From NCBI GenBank assembly GCA_002356435.2, contig AP018040.2, forward strand, positions 3,038,001-3,102,000: 64,000 nucleotides of DNA, written 5' to 3'. Source of the stretch: Petrimonas sp. IBARAKI (GTDB taxonomy: Bacteria; Bacteroidota; Bacteroidia; Bacteroidales; Dysgonomonadaceae). The notes below the pieces were generated by a model. It was not told the origin of the DNA. It saw only the letters and a list, made by a program, of their open reading frames with translations, and did no database searches. Positions 47,441-56,329 of this stretch are shown here, one piece after another. A program made the translations under genes and the position numbers. Positions within the stretch are counted from its first letter, which is position 1, and every line of letters begins with the position of its first letter.

Positions 47441-48748
47441 ATGAAAACCGAATTTGCAATTTCAGTTGTTTTGACGATGGTGTCGGTTTCCGTATCGGCA
47501 CAAACGCTAACGGCACACGATTTCATGCAACAATATCGTTACCGGGAAGCCATTGAATGGCTCGAAACCCAGCCCGAAACCGCTGAAAATCTGTTATTGA
47601 AAGCTGAAAGCCACGAAAGACTCTACAACCATACCGATGCCCTGCCCGTTTACGAACGTCTCTTACTGAATAACCCCGATGATGTAGCACTGTTGATCTC
47701 TGCCGCAGAATGTGCATCGCAAGCCGGAGACACAGAATCGGCACTAAAATATTGGATAAAAGCAGACAGTCTATCGCCTGAAAATCTGTTTTTTCAGACT
47801 AAAAAAGCGATAGCATATTATCGGAACGGTAATTGGCAGGAAACCATCGAGAGCACACAAACGGTTTTCCAGTCAGACTCAATTCCGCTGCTTCTGCGAA
47901 TGACGGGTGATGCGTTTCAAAACATCCACGAACCCATTTGGGCAAACTATTTTTACACGAAAGCATACGAGAAAAATCCGTCCGATCATCTTTCGCTTAG
48001 CCGTATTTGCGAATATTTTTACGCCATGGAAGAAGACGGATACGACACGGTAGCGGTTATGACCGAAAAATACCTGAACGAAATTAATCCGAACCAAAAA
48101 ACCATCGGACAACTTAACGGAATGGCAAACTATTCCTCCGGAAGGTTCGACAAAGCGATAGATCGCCTGAAAGCAATTGTGGAAATAGGCGACAGCTCCT
48201 ACACCACCACCTATTTTCTGGGGATGAGCAATTACGCCAAGGGTTGGTACTACGAAGCCGTGAAATGGCTCGGCAAAGCTTATGATCTTAATCGCAATGA
48301 TGTGAATATGTTCTACTATTACGGAACAGCGCTCGGGCGAACAAAAAACCGGGAAAGAGCCGTGGAGATATTACAGGAAGGTATGGACAAGATAGATAAG
48401 ATGTCAGGAATGCTGCCTGATTTCGACATATCGATAGCGGAGGCCTATCAAAATACGAACGATCACGCCAAGGCAATACAATATTACTTTTCCGCATATA
48501 AGCGCCAGCCCGACCGGCACAATCTTTTGTATAGCATCGCACATGCTTACGACACGGCAAAAGATTACAAAAACGCCATCACCACCTACGAACGTTTCCT
48601 GAAAACTGCCCCCAAAGATTTCGATGTCGCCAGCTTCGCCATCGCCAAAGACGAAAAAATGAACGCAGAAAACATTTATTACATAGTCAGTTTCAAGCGC
48701 ATAAAGGAATTGCGGGAGCAGTTATTTATGCAGTCGGGAAATAAATAA
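47441..48748 (+). CDS. Secreted TPR-repeat protein
   Basis: The 435-residue protein has a signal peptide (MKTEFAISVVLTMVSVSVSAQ) and is built of tetratricopeptide repeats (for example ALPVYERLLLNNPDDVALLIS, SALKYWIKADSLSPENLFFQ, AIQYYFSAYKRQPDRHNLLY and AITTYERFLKTAPKDFDVAS), about ten in all. TPR arrays bind proteins; the partner is unknown. It follows the two M56 genes after a hairpin and may act in the same envelope process. It is convergent with the PBP gene, 26 bases apart. Confidence 0.85.
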   Translation: MKTEFAISVVLTMVSVSVSAQTLTAHDFMQQYRYREAIEWLETQPETAENLLLKAESHERLYNHTDALPVYERLLLNNPDDVALLISAAECASQAGDTESALKYWIKADSLSPENLFFQTKKAIAYYRNGNWQETIESTQTVFQSDSIPLLLRMTGDAFQNIHEPIWANYFYTKAYEKNPSDHLSLSRICEYFYAMEEDGYDTVAVMTEKYLNEINPNQKTIGQLNGMANYSSGRFDKAIDRLKAIVEIGDSSYTTTYFLGMSNYAKGWYYEAVKWLGKAYDLNRNDVNMFYYYGTALGRTKNRERAVEILQEGMDKIDKMSGMLPDFDISIAEAYQNTNDHAKAIQYYFSAYKRQPDRHNLLYSIAHAYDTAKDYKNAITTYERFLKTAPKDFDVASFAIAKDEKMNAENIYYIVSFKRIKELREQLFMQSGNK

Positions 48749-48774
48749 CTGTAACCCGGACTCTTTGTTCTCTG

Positions 48775-51162
48775 CTAATTAAACAAATCGTCAATTCCTT
48801 CGCTCTGTTCTATCGGATCCTCGTCCAGGTAGAAATCGGATGAATAGCGTTGTGTATCGTAGCAAGGCTGGAAATCTGCGGGAATATCAAATTTCCCGTT
48901 ATCGGAATATTTCAGCTCGGGATTGGCATATACCCGCTGGTAGAACAATCCGTGAATGGGCAGTGCAGCAGTAGCTCCCTGTCCGTAAGCCATACGGTCG
49001 AAGTGAATGGAAGGTTCCTCCCCGCCTACCCAGGCCGATGCTACTATCTCGGGTGTGAACGACATAAACCACGCATCGGAATTGTTGTTGGTCGTTCCGG
49101 TTTTGGCTCCCATCTCCCCTTTCAGGTTGTACAGACGGCGCAACCGGCCTCCCGTACCTCCGTCAACTACTGCCTTGAGCATGTCGAGCATCTTATAGGA
49201 AGTCGTTTCGCTGAAAATCTCCTGCATCCGGGGAACAAAGTTGGCCACCACGTTTCCGTAAGAATCCTCGATACGGGTAACCAACAGCGGTTCAACACGA
49301 ATCCCGCGGTTGACGAACGCCGTGTACGCACCGGCCATCTCATACACCGAAGCATCATTTGGCCCTAGCGCCAGCGAGACGACCGGATCGGCAGGAGTTT
49401 TCAACCCGAAAGATTTCAGCATCCGGGCGAACGCGTAAGGAGAAAACAGACTCATCAAATAGGCAGTCACCCAGTTATCCGAGTTTTGCAAGCCCCATTT
49501 TATGGTAACAAAATGTCCAAGCGCTCCACGTGTGTTTCGGGGGCTCCACGGCTGTCCGTTTTCAGCCATGATGGTTATTGGTCCGTGAACCATCCCGTCG
49601 CAGGGGCTCAATCCTTCTTCCATAGCCAACGTATAGAGATACGGCTTTATGGTTGAACCGATTTGCCGTTTACCGCTACTTACCATATCGTACTTGAAAT
49701 GCGCGAAGTCGGGGCCGCCCACATACGCTTTCACATGTCCCGTAACCGGGTTCATCGCTACAAATCCAGCCCTGAGAAAACCTTTGTGGTACCGGATGGA
49801 ATCCCACGGCGTCATCGTGGTATCTATCTCTCCCTTCCAGGAAAAGACTTTCATATCCACGGGAGTATCTTTGAAATTACTCAGGATCTTTTCATCACTC
49901 CAGTTTTGTTTTTTTAAAATCCGGTAGCGGTCCGTCTGCTTCATGGCCGTCTGCATAAATTTTTCGACATCGTTTGCCACGCTGTTGGAGTAAGGAGCAT
50001 ATTTTTTACCCCGCTTCTCGGCCGCAAACTGGGGCTGCAGGTATTGTAAATGTTCACGAACGGCCTGTTCGGCGTATTTCTGCATGCGCGAGTCGATGGT
50101 GGAATAGATTTTCAACCCATCCGTATAGACGTTATAATTTGAACCGTCTGGCTTCTTGTTTTTGTTGCACCAACCGAATAACGGATCGGTCTCCCACGCG
50201 AGCGAATCTTCTGTAAACTGCTGTCCTTGCCAGGATGCATAGTTTTTCCTTTCGGGCTTCACCGCCATCATCATTTTTGCCAGATGCTGGCGATAGTAGG
50301 GAGCGGGAATAGCAACGTGGTCGGCACGGTTGAAATCCAGTTCGATGGGGAGTTTCTGTATCGAATCGGCTTCCTGCAGGGTCAGGTGTCCAGCCTTTCT
50401 CATTTGGGCAAGCACCACATCGCGGCGCTCTTTGGTCACGTTTTCTCTCCTGACCGGGTTGTAAAGCGATGAATTCTTCAACATACCCACAAGCATAGCC
50501 GACTCCTGTATGTTCAGATCGATGGGGCGTTTATTGAAATAAGTACGTGCCGCTGATTCAATCCCTACTGCATTGTAGTTGAAATCGTATTTATTGAGGT
50601 AAAGATTGATGATCTCGTCTTTGGTATAAAAACGCTCCAGTTTCGTAGCGATCACCCACTCGATGGGTTTCTGAAACACACGCTGAAGTTTATTGTTGGC
50701 TTTTGGAGAATAGAGCAATTTTGCCAGCTGTTGGGTGATGGTACTTCCTCCGCCGCTGCTTTCATCCTGAAGCAACAATGTCTTAAAAACAGCCCTTCCT
50801 AAACCGATAAAATCAATTCCCGAATGGTTATAATACCGCCTGTCTTCAGTGGCAACCAATGCATGAATAAGGTATGGCGACAATTCATTATAACTTACAA
50901 AAATCCGGTTTTCGTCACTTTGAGAATAAGTAAACAAGAGTTGGTCGTCCGACGAAATTACCTGCGAGGCATATTTATCGATCGGATTTTCCAGTTCATC
51001 GATACGCGGCAGGTATCCAATCAATCCGGATGACATCAGCAGGAAAGCAACAACATTTACAGCAATGAAAAGAAAGAACAATCGCCATAGCCATTTGACA
51101 ATATCGTTTTTAGGCGGCATTGTCTTGTTTGTTTTTTTATTCGAAACCGATTTTTTCCCCAT
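48775..51162 (-). CDS. Class A penicillin-binding protein (PBP1A-type)
   Basis: This 795-residue bifunctional enzyme polymerises and cross-links peptidoglycan. It has one N-terminal membrane helix (about residues 20-45), a glycosyltransferase domain with ATEDRRYYNHSGIDFIG (catalytic Glu) and GGGSTITQQLAKLL, and a transpeptidase domain with the SxxK serine in GSTIKPYLYT, the SxN-type LQNSDNW, and KTGTTNNNSDAWF. It lies on the minus strand between the TPR protein and the tldD/pmbA pair, and a -7 element 47 bases upstream suggests its own promoter. The gene symbol is not assigned because Bacteroidota encode several PBP1-type proteins. Confidence 0.94.
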   Translation of the reverse strand: MGKKSVSNKKTNKTMPPKNDIVKWLWRLFFLFIAVNVVAFLLMSSGLIGYLPRIDELENPIDKYASQVISSDDQLLFTYSQSDENRIFVSYNELSPYLIHALVATEDRRYYNHSGIDFIGLGRAVFKTLLLQDESSGGGSTITQQLAKLLYSPKANNKLQRVFQKPIEWVIATKLERFYTKDEIINLYLNKYDFNYNAVGIESAARTYFNKRPIDLNIQESAMLVGMLKNSSLYNPVRRENVTKERRDVVLAQMRKAGHLTLQEADSIQKLPIELDFNRADHVAIPAPYYRQHLAKMMMAVKPERKNYASWQGQQFTEDSLAWETDPLFGWCNKNKKPDGSNYNVYTDGLKIYSTIDSRMQKYAEQAVREHLQYLQPQFAAEKRGKKYAPYSNSVANDVEKFMQTAMKQTDRYRILKKQNWSDEKILSNFKDTPVDMKVFSWKGEIDTTMTPWDSIRYHKGFLRAGFVAMNPVTGHVKAYVGGPDFAHFKYDMVSSGKRQIGSTIKPYLYTLAMEEGLSPCDGMVHGPITIMAENGQPWSPRNTRGALGHFVTIKWGLQNSDNWVTAYLMSLFSPYAFARMLKSFGLKTPADPVVSLALGPNDASVYEMAGAYTAFVNRGIRVEPLLVTRIEDSYGNVVANFVPRMQEIFSETTSYKMLDMLKAVVDGGTGGRLRRLYNLKGEMGAKTGTTNNNSDAWFMSFTPEIVASAWVGGEEPSIHFDRMAYGQGATAALPIHGLFYQRVYANPELKYSDNGKFDIPADFQPCYDTQRYSSDFYLDEDPIEQSEGIDDLFN

Positions 51163-51208
51163 AGTTAATTTGAAACCGCTTGGTTCTTGATTTTGACAGA
51201 TTTTGCCG

Positions 51209-51216
51209 CAAAATTA
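51209..51216 (-). promoter_or_regulatory. -7 element of the PBP gene promoter
   Basis: TAATTTTG on the minus strand fits TAnnTTTG, 47 bases before the start codon. The -33 region has no TTG at the right distance. Confidence 0.55.
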
Positions 51217-51273
51217 CACAAAACCGTTGAATAAGTCGTCACTATTGGTGTTAAAAAGACCGAAGAGCCCTAC

Positions 51274-52593
51274 TTACAGCCCGCTAAAATCAACCCCTTC
51301 GAAGACCAGCGAAGGAATACGCCACGACGAATTTAACCGCGGGTCGTTTCCGGTTTCCGCAAGTGAGTTCCACAACGTGATCATGTTTCCGGTAACGTTC
51401 ATTTCCGAAAGCGGCAAGGTAAGTTTACCTTTTTCGATAAGAAAGCCCTCGATCCCGTACGAAAAATCTCCGGTTGAACTGTTGCTGTTCCCCCCGTTGA
51501 ATCCGGTAACAAGGATGCCGTGGGCCACATCGGAAATCAGGCCGTTCAGGTCTTTATTTCCCAGCTGCATGACCAGAATGGACGGATTGGCGACGGTTGG
51601 ATCCACATCCATTTTTTTGGCGTTGTAGGTGTCGATGTAATAGGTCTTCAGTACTCCTTTATCGAAAACACTCCGGCGTTCTGTGGCTACACCCTCACTA
51701 TCGAAATACCGGGCTCCGGACGCACCGATAAGGTGGGGCTCATCCAGGAGTGTAAACTTGTCACTGCCCACTTTCTGCCCGAGCTTATCCAGCAGGAATG
51801 AGTTTTTCTGCTGCAAGGCGGAACCAAAAATAGCACTCAGCATCGGACGAAGCAACTGCCCTGAATTCATCGGATCGACCACCATAGTGTATCTGCCCGA
51901 CTTCGTTTTCTTCTGCCCGATTTTCTGCAGGGTGCGCTCCAATGCTTTTTGGCCTACTCCTTCCTTTACCAGTTTATCGAGATAGAGTGATGATTCGTAC
52001 CAATAAGACGACGGACGGGCTTCGCCCTCACCTTTCACGGCTACACTTGCCGAGAGTGAGTACCACGATTGTTGGGTTTCACCTTCGAATCCATTGCTGG
52101 TTATCTGATAACTAAAGCCGTCTCCGTCACCATACGACGATTCCACCGAAATTATTCGAGGATCCTTACCCAAGGCTTCTTCGGCAATTGCCTGTGCCAA
52201 GGCAACCTTATTGTCCGGATTTACAGCGCTGAACTGCGGATCAAGCAGCTGCAGGTCGGGCTTTCCTCCTTTGTAATAACGGGAGGCATCGGGAAGTACG
52301 CGCGCCTCGTCTTCAGCCAGGTACCGCGTGGATTCTACCCCGTTTCTGATAAACGATTCCAGTTCTTTCTTATCCAGCCGGTTGGTGGAATATGTTCCGT
52401 AACGTCCGTCTACATAAAGGAACAAGCTCATCCTGCTTTCCGAGGCTTGCTGCAGTTTATCCATCTGAGCATCACGAAGTTCAAAAGATGTGTTTGACCC
52501 CGAGTATAGTGATACTTTTGCTGCCTGGCAACCGTTCTTCAGGGCATAGTCCATGGCCCATTGTGCCAATTTTTTATTTTCGTTTGATATCAT
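51274..52593 (-). CDS. PmbA/TldE-like metalloprotease subunit
   Basis: The 439-residue protein is the smaller, PmbA/TldE-type partner of TldD; the pair forms a zinc protease that in E. coli matures peptides such as microcin B17. Typical stretches are ISNENKKLAQWAMDYALKNG at the start and GGNSNSSTGDFSYGIEGFLIEKGKLTLP near the C-terminus. The metal motif HExxxH is absent here, as in all TldE-type subunits. No signal peptide is visible. Its start overlaps the tldD stop by 4 bases, which supports co-production of the two subunits. Confidence 0.92.
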   Translation of the reverse strand: MISNENKKLAQWAMDYALKNGCQAAKVSLYSGSNTSFELRDAQMDKLQQASESRMSLFLYVDGRYGTYSTNRLDKKELESFIRNGVESTRYLAEDEARVLPDASRYYKGGKPDLQLLDPQFSAVNPDNKVALAQAIAEEALGKDPRIISVESSYGDGDGFSYQITSNGFEGETQQSWYSLSASVAVKGEGEARPSSYWYESSLYLDKLVKEGVGQKALERTLQKIGQKKTKSGRYTMVVDPMNSGQLLRPMLSAIFGSALQQKNSFLLDKLGQKVGSDKFTLLDEPHLIGASGARYFDSEGVATERRSVFDKGVLKTYYIDTYNAKKMDVDPTVANPSILVMQLGNKDLNGLISDVAHGILVTGFNGGNSNSSTGDFSYGIEGFLIEKGKLTLPLSEMNVTGNMITLWNSLAETGNDPRLNSSWRIPSLVFEGVDFSGL

Positions 52594-54110
52594 GACTCTC
52601 CTCCTACCGTTAATTTACTTACCAATGCCGACGGCATGCCACAGGTAACCGGACACGACTGTCCGTCTTTTCCACAAGTCCACGTGCCGTTATCTATTTT
52701 GTCGTTATCGGCTACCATAGTAATATCAGCCAATGCTTTCGGCCCGTTACCGATGATGTTAATGTCCTTGATGGGTTGGGTTAATTTTCCGTTTTCGATA
52801 AGGTACCCCGATTTTACGAAGAACGTGAAGTCACCCGCGCCGATCTGCACTTGGCCGTTGGTGAATTTATCAACAAAGATACCGTTCTTTACCGAAGCGA
52901 TAATGTCGGACTCCTTCACATTTCCTGCCTCCATGTACGTTGCGCGCATGCGTGGTATAGGCATGTTCCGGAACGATTCACGACGGCCGTTTCCGGTGGA
53001 AGCGATCCCATAATGACTGGCGCTGATGCGGTCGTGCAGGTAGCTGGTAAGGATACCGTCCTTCACAATGTAGGTTTTCTGTCCGTATGTACCCTCATCG
53101 TCAATATTTATCGACCCGCGGTTAAACGGGATGGTTCCGTCATCCACCACACTGATATGTTCGTTGCATATCTTCTTGTTGAGTTGTTCGGAAAAAATGG
53201 AAATATTCTTCCGGTTAAAATCAGCTTCAAACGCGTGCCCGATAGCTTCGTGCAACAAAATCCCCGATCCGCCGGACCCCATAACCACCGGCATCTCTCC
53301 CCCTTTGGGTTTGATGGCTTTGAACAAGATGGAAGTGTTTTCCACGGCTTCTCGGGCGATTACATCGATAATGTCATCCGACAGGAATTCGAACCCTTTC
53401 CGGTAAGCTCTCGCCGAATGACTGTTCTCAAACCTCCCGTTTTCTTCCATAATACAAACCGCGCTCAATGTTACCATCGGACGGTAATCGTAATAACTCA
53501 CTCCCTCTGAGTTACAAAACAGTATGTGCGAAGTGCTGTCGTTGAGCGACGCCGATACTTTTTGCACCCGTTTATCGAGCGCAAAAATCTTATCGTTCAG
53601 TTTTTGCAGGTAGGGTGTTTTCTCTTTCAGTGCTACACCTTCCCACGGGGTGGAGATTGCGTAGCAATTTGCTTTCAACGGCCTCTCAGTCAACGAAACC
53701 GGTTTCGTCTTCACACTGCTGCTGGCAATTCGCGCAGCTGTCCGGGCAGCTTTCAGCATTTCCTCGAGAGTAACGTTCTCGATGTAGGCATATCCGGTTT
53801 GATCTCCGGAAAGGACACGCACACCCATTCCAAAATCGATGTTAGAGTTACTCCGGTTTACCGCACCGTCTTGAAGTGCTACGCTATTGGTAAACGTATG
53901 CTCAAAAAACAAATCGGCATAGTCGCCGCCTTTCTCCAGTGCTGCCGTCAACGTTTTACGAACATCGGCATGGGTTATACCAAAATGTTGCATCGCTGAT
54001 GAAACCGGCGCAGCTTCCTTATTTCCAGTCAAATCGGATGCGAACGTGGGTGCAGCCACAGCCCCGGCAAGAGCCAGACCGCCAGTCCTGATAAAATTTC
54101 GTCTGTCCAT
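52590..54110 (-). CDS. tldD: TldD-like metalloprotease subunit with twin-arginine signal
   Basis: The 506-residue protein is the catalytic TldD subunit. The zinc motif is seen in LLHEAIGHAFEADF (HExxxH, about residue 281), followed by KNISIFSEQLNKKI and the C-terminal cysteine-containing stretch CGKDGQSCPVTCGMP. Unlike the cytosolic E. coli protein, it begins with MDRRNFIRTGGLALAGAVAAPTFA, a twin-arginine signal peptide with RRNFI and an alanine-rich end. This predicts export by the Tat system, while its overlapping partner gene shows no signal peptide. Either the partner is co-exported (hitch-hiking) or the signal is relic; this is not resolved. Confidence 0.92.
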   Translation of the reverse strand: MDRRNFIRTGGLALAGAVAAPTFASDLTGNKEAAPVSSAMQHFGITHADVRKTLTAALEKGGDYADLFFEHTFTNSVALQDGAVNRSNSNIDFGMGVRVLSGDQTGYAYIENVTLEEMLKAARTAARIASSSVKTKPVSLTERPLKANCYAISTPWEGVALKEKTPYLQKLNDKIFALDKRVQKVSASLNDSTSHILFCNSEGVSYYDYRPMVTLSAVCIMEENGRFENSHSARAYRKGFEFLSDDIIDVIAREAVENTSILFKAIKPKGGEMPVVMGSGGSGILLHEAIGHAFEADFNRKNISIFSEQLNKKICNEHISVVDDGTIPFNRGSINIDDEGTYGQKTYIVKDGILTSYLHDRISASHYGIASTGNGRRESFRNMPIPRMRATYMEAGNVKESDIIASVKNGIFVDKFTNGQVQIGAGDFTFFVKSGYLIENGKLTQPIKDINIIGNGPKALADITMVADNDKIDNGTWTCGKDGQSCPVTCGMPSALVSKLTVGGES

Positions 54111-54364
54111 AAAGTAGATTTATTGTTGGTTTATTCTTCAAATATGATGTAAAAGTACGCAATAATTTATTATTAGACGTAAACCACAAGGATTTCATTA
54201 CATCCATATTCCTGTTGAGCTTTTACTCCATACCCCTGCTATCGTTTCCGTAAAGCAGTATCTCCTCATGTTTAATGTTTATTTCACTTTTCAAGGTTTT
54301 AATTTCATTTCCCCCACTTTTTTTGTTTATTTTGTATTTCATTTTGTAAAAATTTGCAAAATAA

Positions 54365-54898
54365 ATGAGAAAAGAAAACATCGCATCCCTCTATAACCGT
54401 TACGTGGACGATTTGTACACGTATGCCCTCTATCTTGGTTTTGAGAAAGGGATCATTATGGATGCTATTCACGATGTATTTTGTAAATTTGCGGCCGATG
54501 AAAAGCAGCTTCAAGATGTTTCAAACCTGAAATTTTATCTTTTCAAATCACTGAAAAACAGAATATACGATATTTATAAAGCGCAAAAAAAATATATTGG
54601 ATTATCAACCATTGACGCGCAGGATGCGCCTTTCAATATCCAGGTTACCATCGAGGACCGGCTTATCGACAAAGAAGAGCAGCAACAGATAAAAGACCAA
54701 CTCTCGGAAATGCTTGACAGCCTTACCGAACGTCAACGTGAAGTGGTTTACCTACGTTATGTTCAGGAATACGATTATGTACAAATCTCCGAATTGCTGA
54801 ACATCAGTATCCACGGATGCCGGAAACTTCTCTCAAAAGCCATGCAAAACCTACGTGAAAAGTACGGTGCACTCGTTTTCCTTTTTCTCTTTTCTTAA
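54365..54898 (+). CDS. ECF-type RNA polymerase sigma factor of a PUL
   Basis: The 177-residue protein has the ECF sigma-70 layout: region 2 (YNRYVDDLYTYALYLGFEKGIIMDAIHDVFCKF, in two parts) and region 4 (LTERQREVVYLRYVQEYDYVQIS and SIHGCRKLLSKAMQNLREK, the DNA-binding helix-turn-helix). It precedes a FecR-type anti-sigma gene and an STN-containing SusC by design, so it should be released when the transporter meets its substrate and then transcribe the uptake genes. No good TAnnTTTG element is seen before its own start. The C-terminus is unusually hydrophobic (LVFLFLFS). Confidence 0.92.
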   Translation: MRKENIASLYNRYVDDLYTYALYLGFEKGIIMDAIHDVFCKFAADEKQLQDVSNLKFYLFKSLKNRIYDIYKAQKKYIGLSTIDAQDAPFNIQVTIEDRLIDKEEQQQIKDQLSEMLDSLTERQREVVYLRYVQEYDYVQISELLNISIHGCRKLLSKAMQNLREKYGALVFLFLFS

Positions 54899-55014
54899 CG
54901 CAAAAGTGTTAAAATTATAGGATTTTTCAAAAACAAGGGGATAAATTTTTCCCGTAGTCGTCTATTTAATGAACGCGCTTCTAACTGGTTGAAGTCGCAT
55001 GAAATGAATTTACG

Positions 55015-56202
55015 ATGCCAAATTATACACGACATACCGATTTTCTAAAAGACAAGCAGTTCATCCGCTGGCAATTAGCGCCGGATGAGGAGCTGGAAGC
55101 GCATTGGGAAGGCTTTATCAAACAAAACCCGGAGTTAAAAATTGCCTTACAGCAAGCCATTGACTACCTTAAAACAACCGGACTGAACAAAAGCACCTTA
55201 AACGAGGATGAACGTATACGTTTGTTGAATGAAATTCAATCCACCGTCGAACGATCGTTGAAAAGAATAAAAAGCCGCCGGCTTATTCAACTCTCCGTTG
55301 CTTCCTGCGCAGCTATTACCTTACTTATTATTGGATTAAACCACTTTGTTTTCCAAAAAAAGGGAACCCTGTTTTCACCGGAACAAGAACTCATTGTTGG
55401 AAGTCTGTTAAACAACGAAGACATTCAACTGATTACTGACGAGAAATCGCTATCGTTCCAAAATGATGTGCAAATGGAGTTCGATGAAAGCGGAAAAGCA
55501 AAAATTACACAGGGGAACAATGGAGGAAAAACTGCAGAATTAACTGGGAGCAAACAAAATACACTAATCGTCCCATACGGAAAACGCTCCACACTTACCC
55601 TTTCCGACGGGAGTAAAGTGTGGCTCAATTCCGGTTCCGTACTTGAATTTCCGGCCCAATTTACCGAAAACAAACGGGAGATCCGGCTAGCGTCGGGAGA
55701 AATGTATATTGAAGTAGCACCCGACAGCCAAAAACCGTTTCACGTAAGCACTTCCGATTTTAACGTAAAGGTGTACGGCACCAAGTTCAATATCTCCGCT
55801 TATGCCGATTCCCCACGATCGGTAGTGTTGGTGGAAGGCAAAGTGAGTCTGAAACCCATAAATAAAAAGGAAACTTTCTTATCGCCCAGCGAACAGGCTG
55901 TTTATTCAGATAACGGAACCTTCAACACGCAAAAAGTAGATGTAAATCAGTTTATCAGCTGGAAAAATGGTTACCTGGAATTCGATAAAACCCCTATGAC
56001 AGAAGTACTGAAACAGATCGGAAGATACTACAACCTCTCTTTTGACTTCGATAACGATGTGAACCTACAGAAGCGGACCTGTACCGGAAAAATTTATCTC
56101 TCAGAAAACCTGGATAACATAATGGCCACGGTAGGACTGCTGTCCTCAACTAAATACATAAAAGACAACGATCAAGTATTCATAATTAACGAATCCAATT
56201 AA
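55015..56202 (+). CDS. FecR-type anti-sigma factor
   Basis: The 395-residue inner-membrane protein has a cytoplasmic N-terminal part (about residues 1-88) that would bind the sigma factor, one membrane helix (about 89-111, LIQLSVASCAAITLLIIGLNHFVF), a FecR periplasmic domain (about 185-285: YGKRSTLTLSDGSKVWLNSGS, VEVAPDSQKPFHV-like) and a C-terminal DUF4974 domain (about 318-393, LEFDKTPMTEVLKQIGRYYNLSF), which has the secretin/TonB short domain fold and contacts the SusC STN domain. It is the middle part of the sigma/anti-sigma/transporter relay. A gap of 127 bases with a partial hairpin precedes susC. Confidence 0.94.
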   Translation: MPNYTRHTDFLKDKQFIRWQLAPDEELEAHWEGFIKQNPELKIALQQAIDYLKTTGLNKSTLNEDERIRLLNEIQSTVERSLKRIKSRRLIQLSVASCAAITLLIIGLNHFVFQKKGTLFSPEQELIVGSLLNNEDIQLITDEKSLSFQNDVQMEFDESGKAKITQGNNGGKTAELTGSKQNTLIVPYGKRSTLTLSDGSKVWLNSGSVLEFPAQFTENKREIRLASGEMYIEVAPDSQKPFHVSTSDFNVKVYGTKFNISAYADSPRSVVLVEGKVSLKPINKKETFLSPSEQAVYSDNGTFNTQKVDVNQFISWKNGYLEFDKTPMTEVLKQIGRYYNLSFDFDNDVNLQKRTCTGKIYLSENLDNIMATVGLLSSTKYIKDNDQVFIINESN

Positions 56203-56249
56203 ACTTTAAGCCTATGTACAGCAATAGATGATAATAACAAAAACCAAAA

Positions 56250-56278
56250 GCCGAACGATACTGGGAATACCGTCCGGC
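56250..56278. repeat. Imperfect inverted repeat between fecR and susC
   Basis: GCCGAACGATA and TACCGTCCGGC flank a 7-base loop. The plus-strand RNA has two A-C mismatches, while the minus-strand RNA would pair fully with two G-U pairs. It may be a weak attenuator between the regulators and the transporter, or a remnant. Confidence 0.35.
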
Positions 56279-56329
56279 CAGATTGAATTTAATTACCTGG
56301 ATTATTAATAATTAAAATCGTACAAAGAT

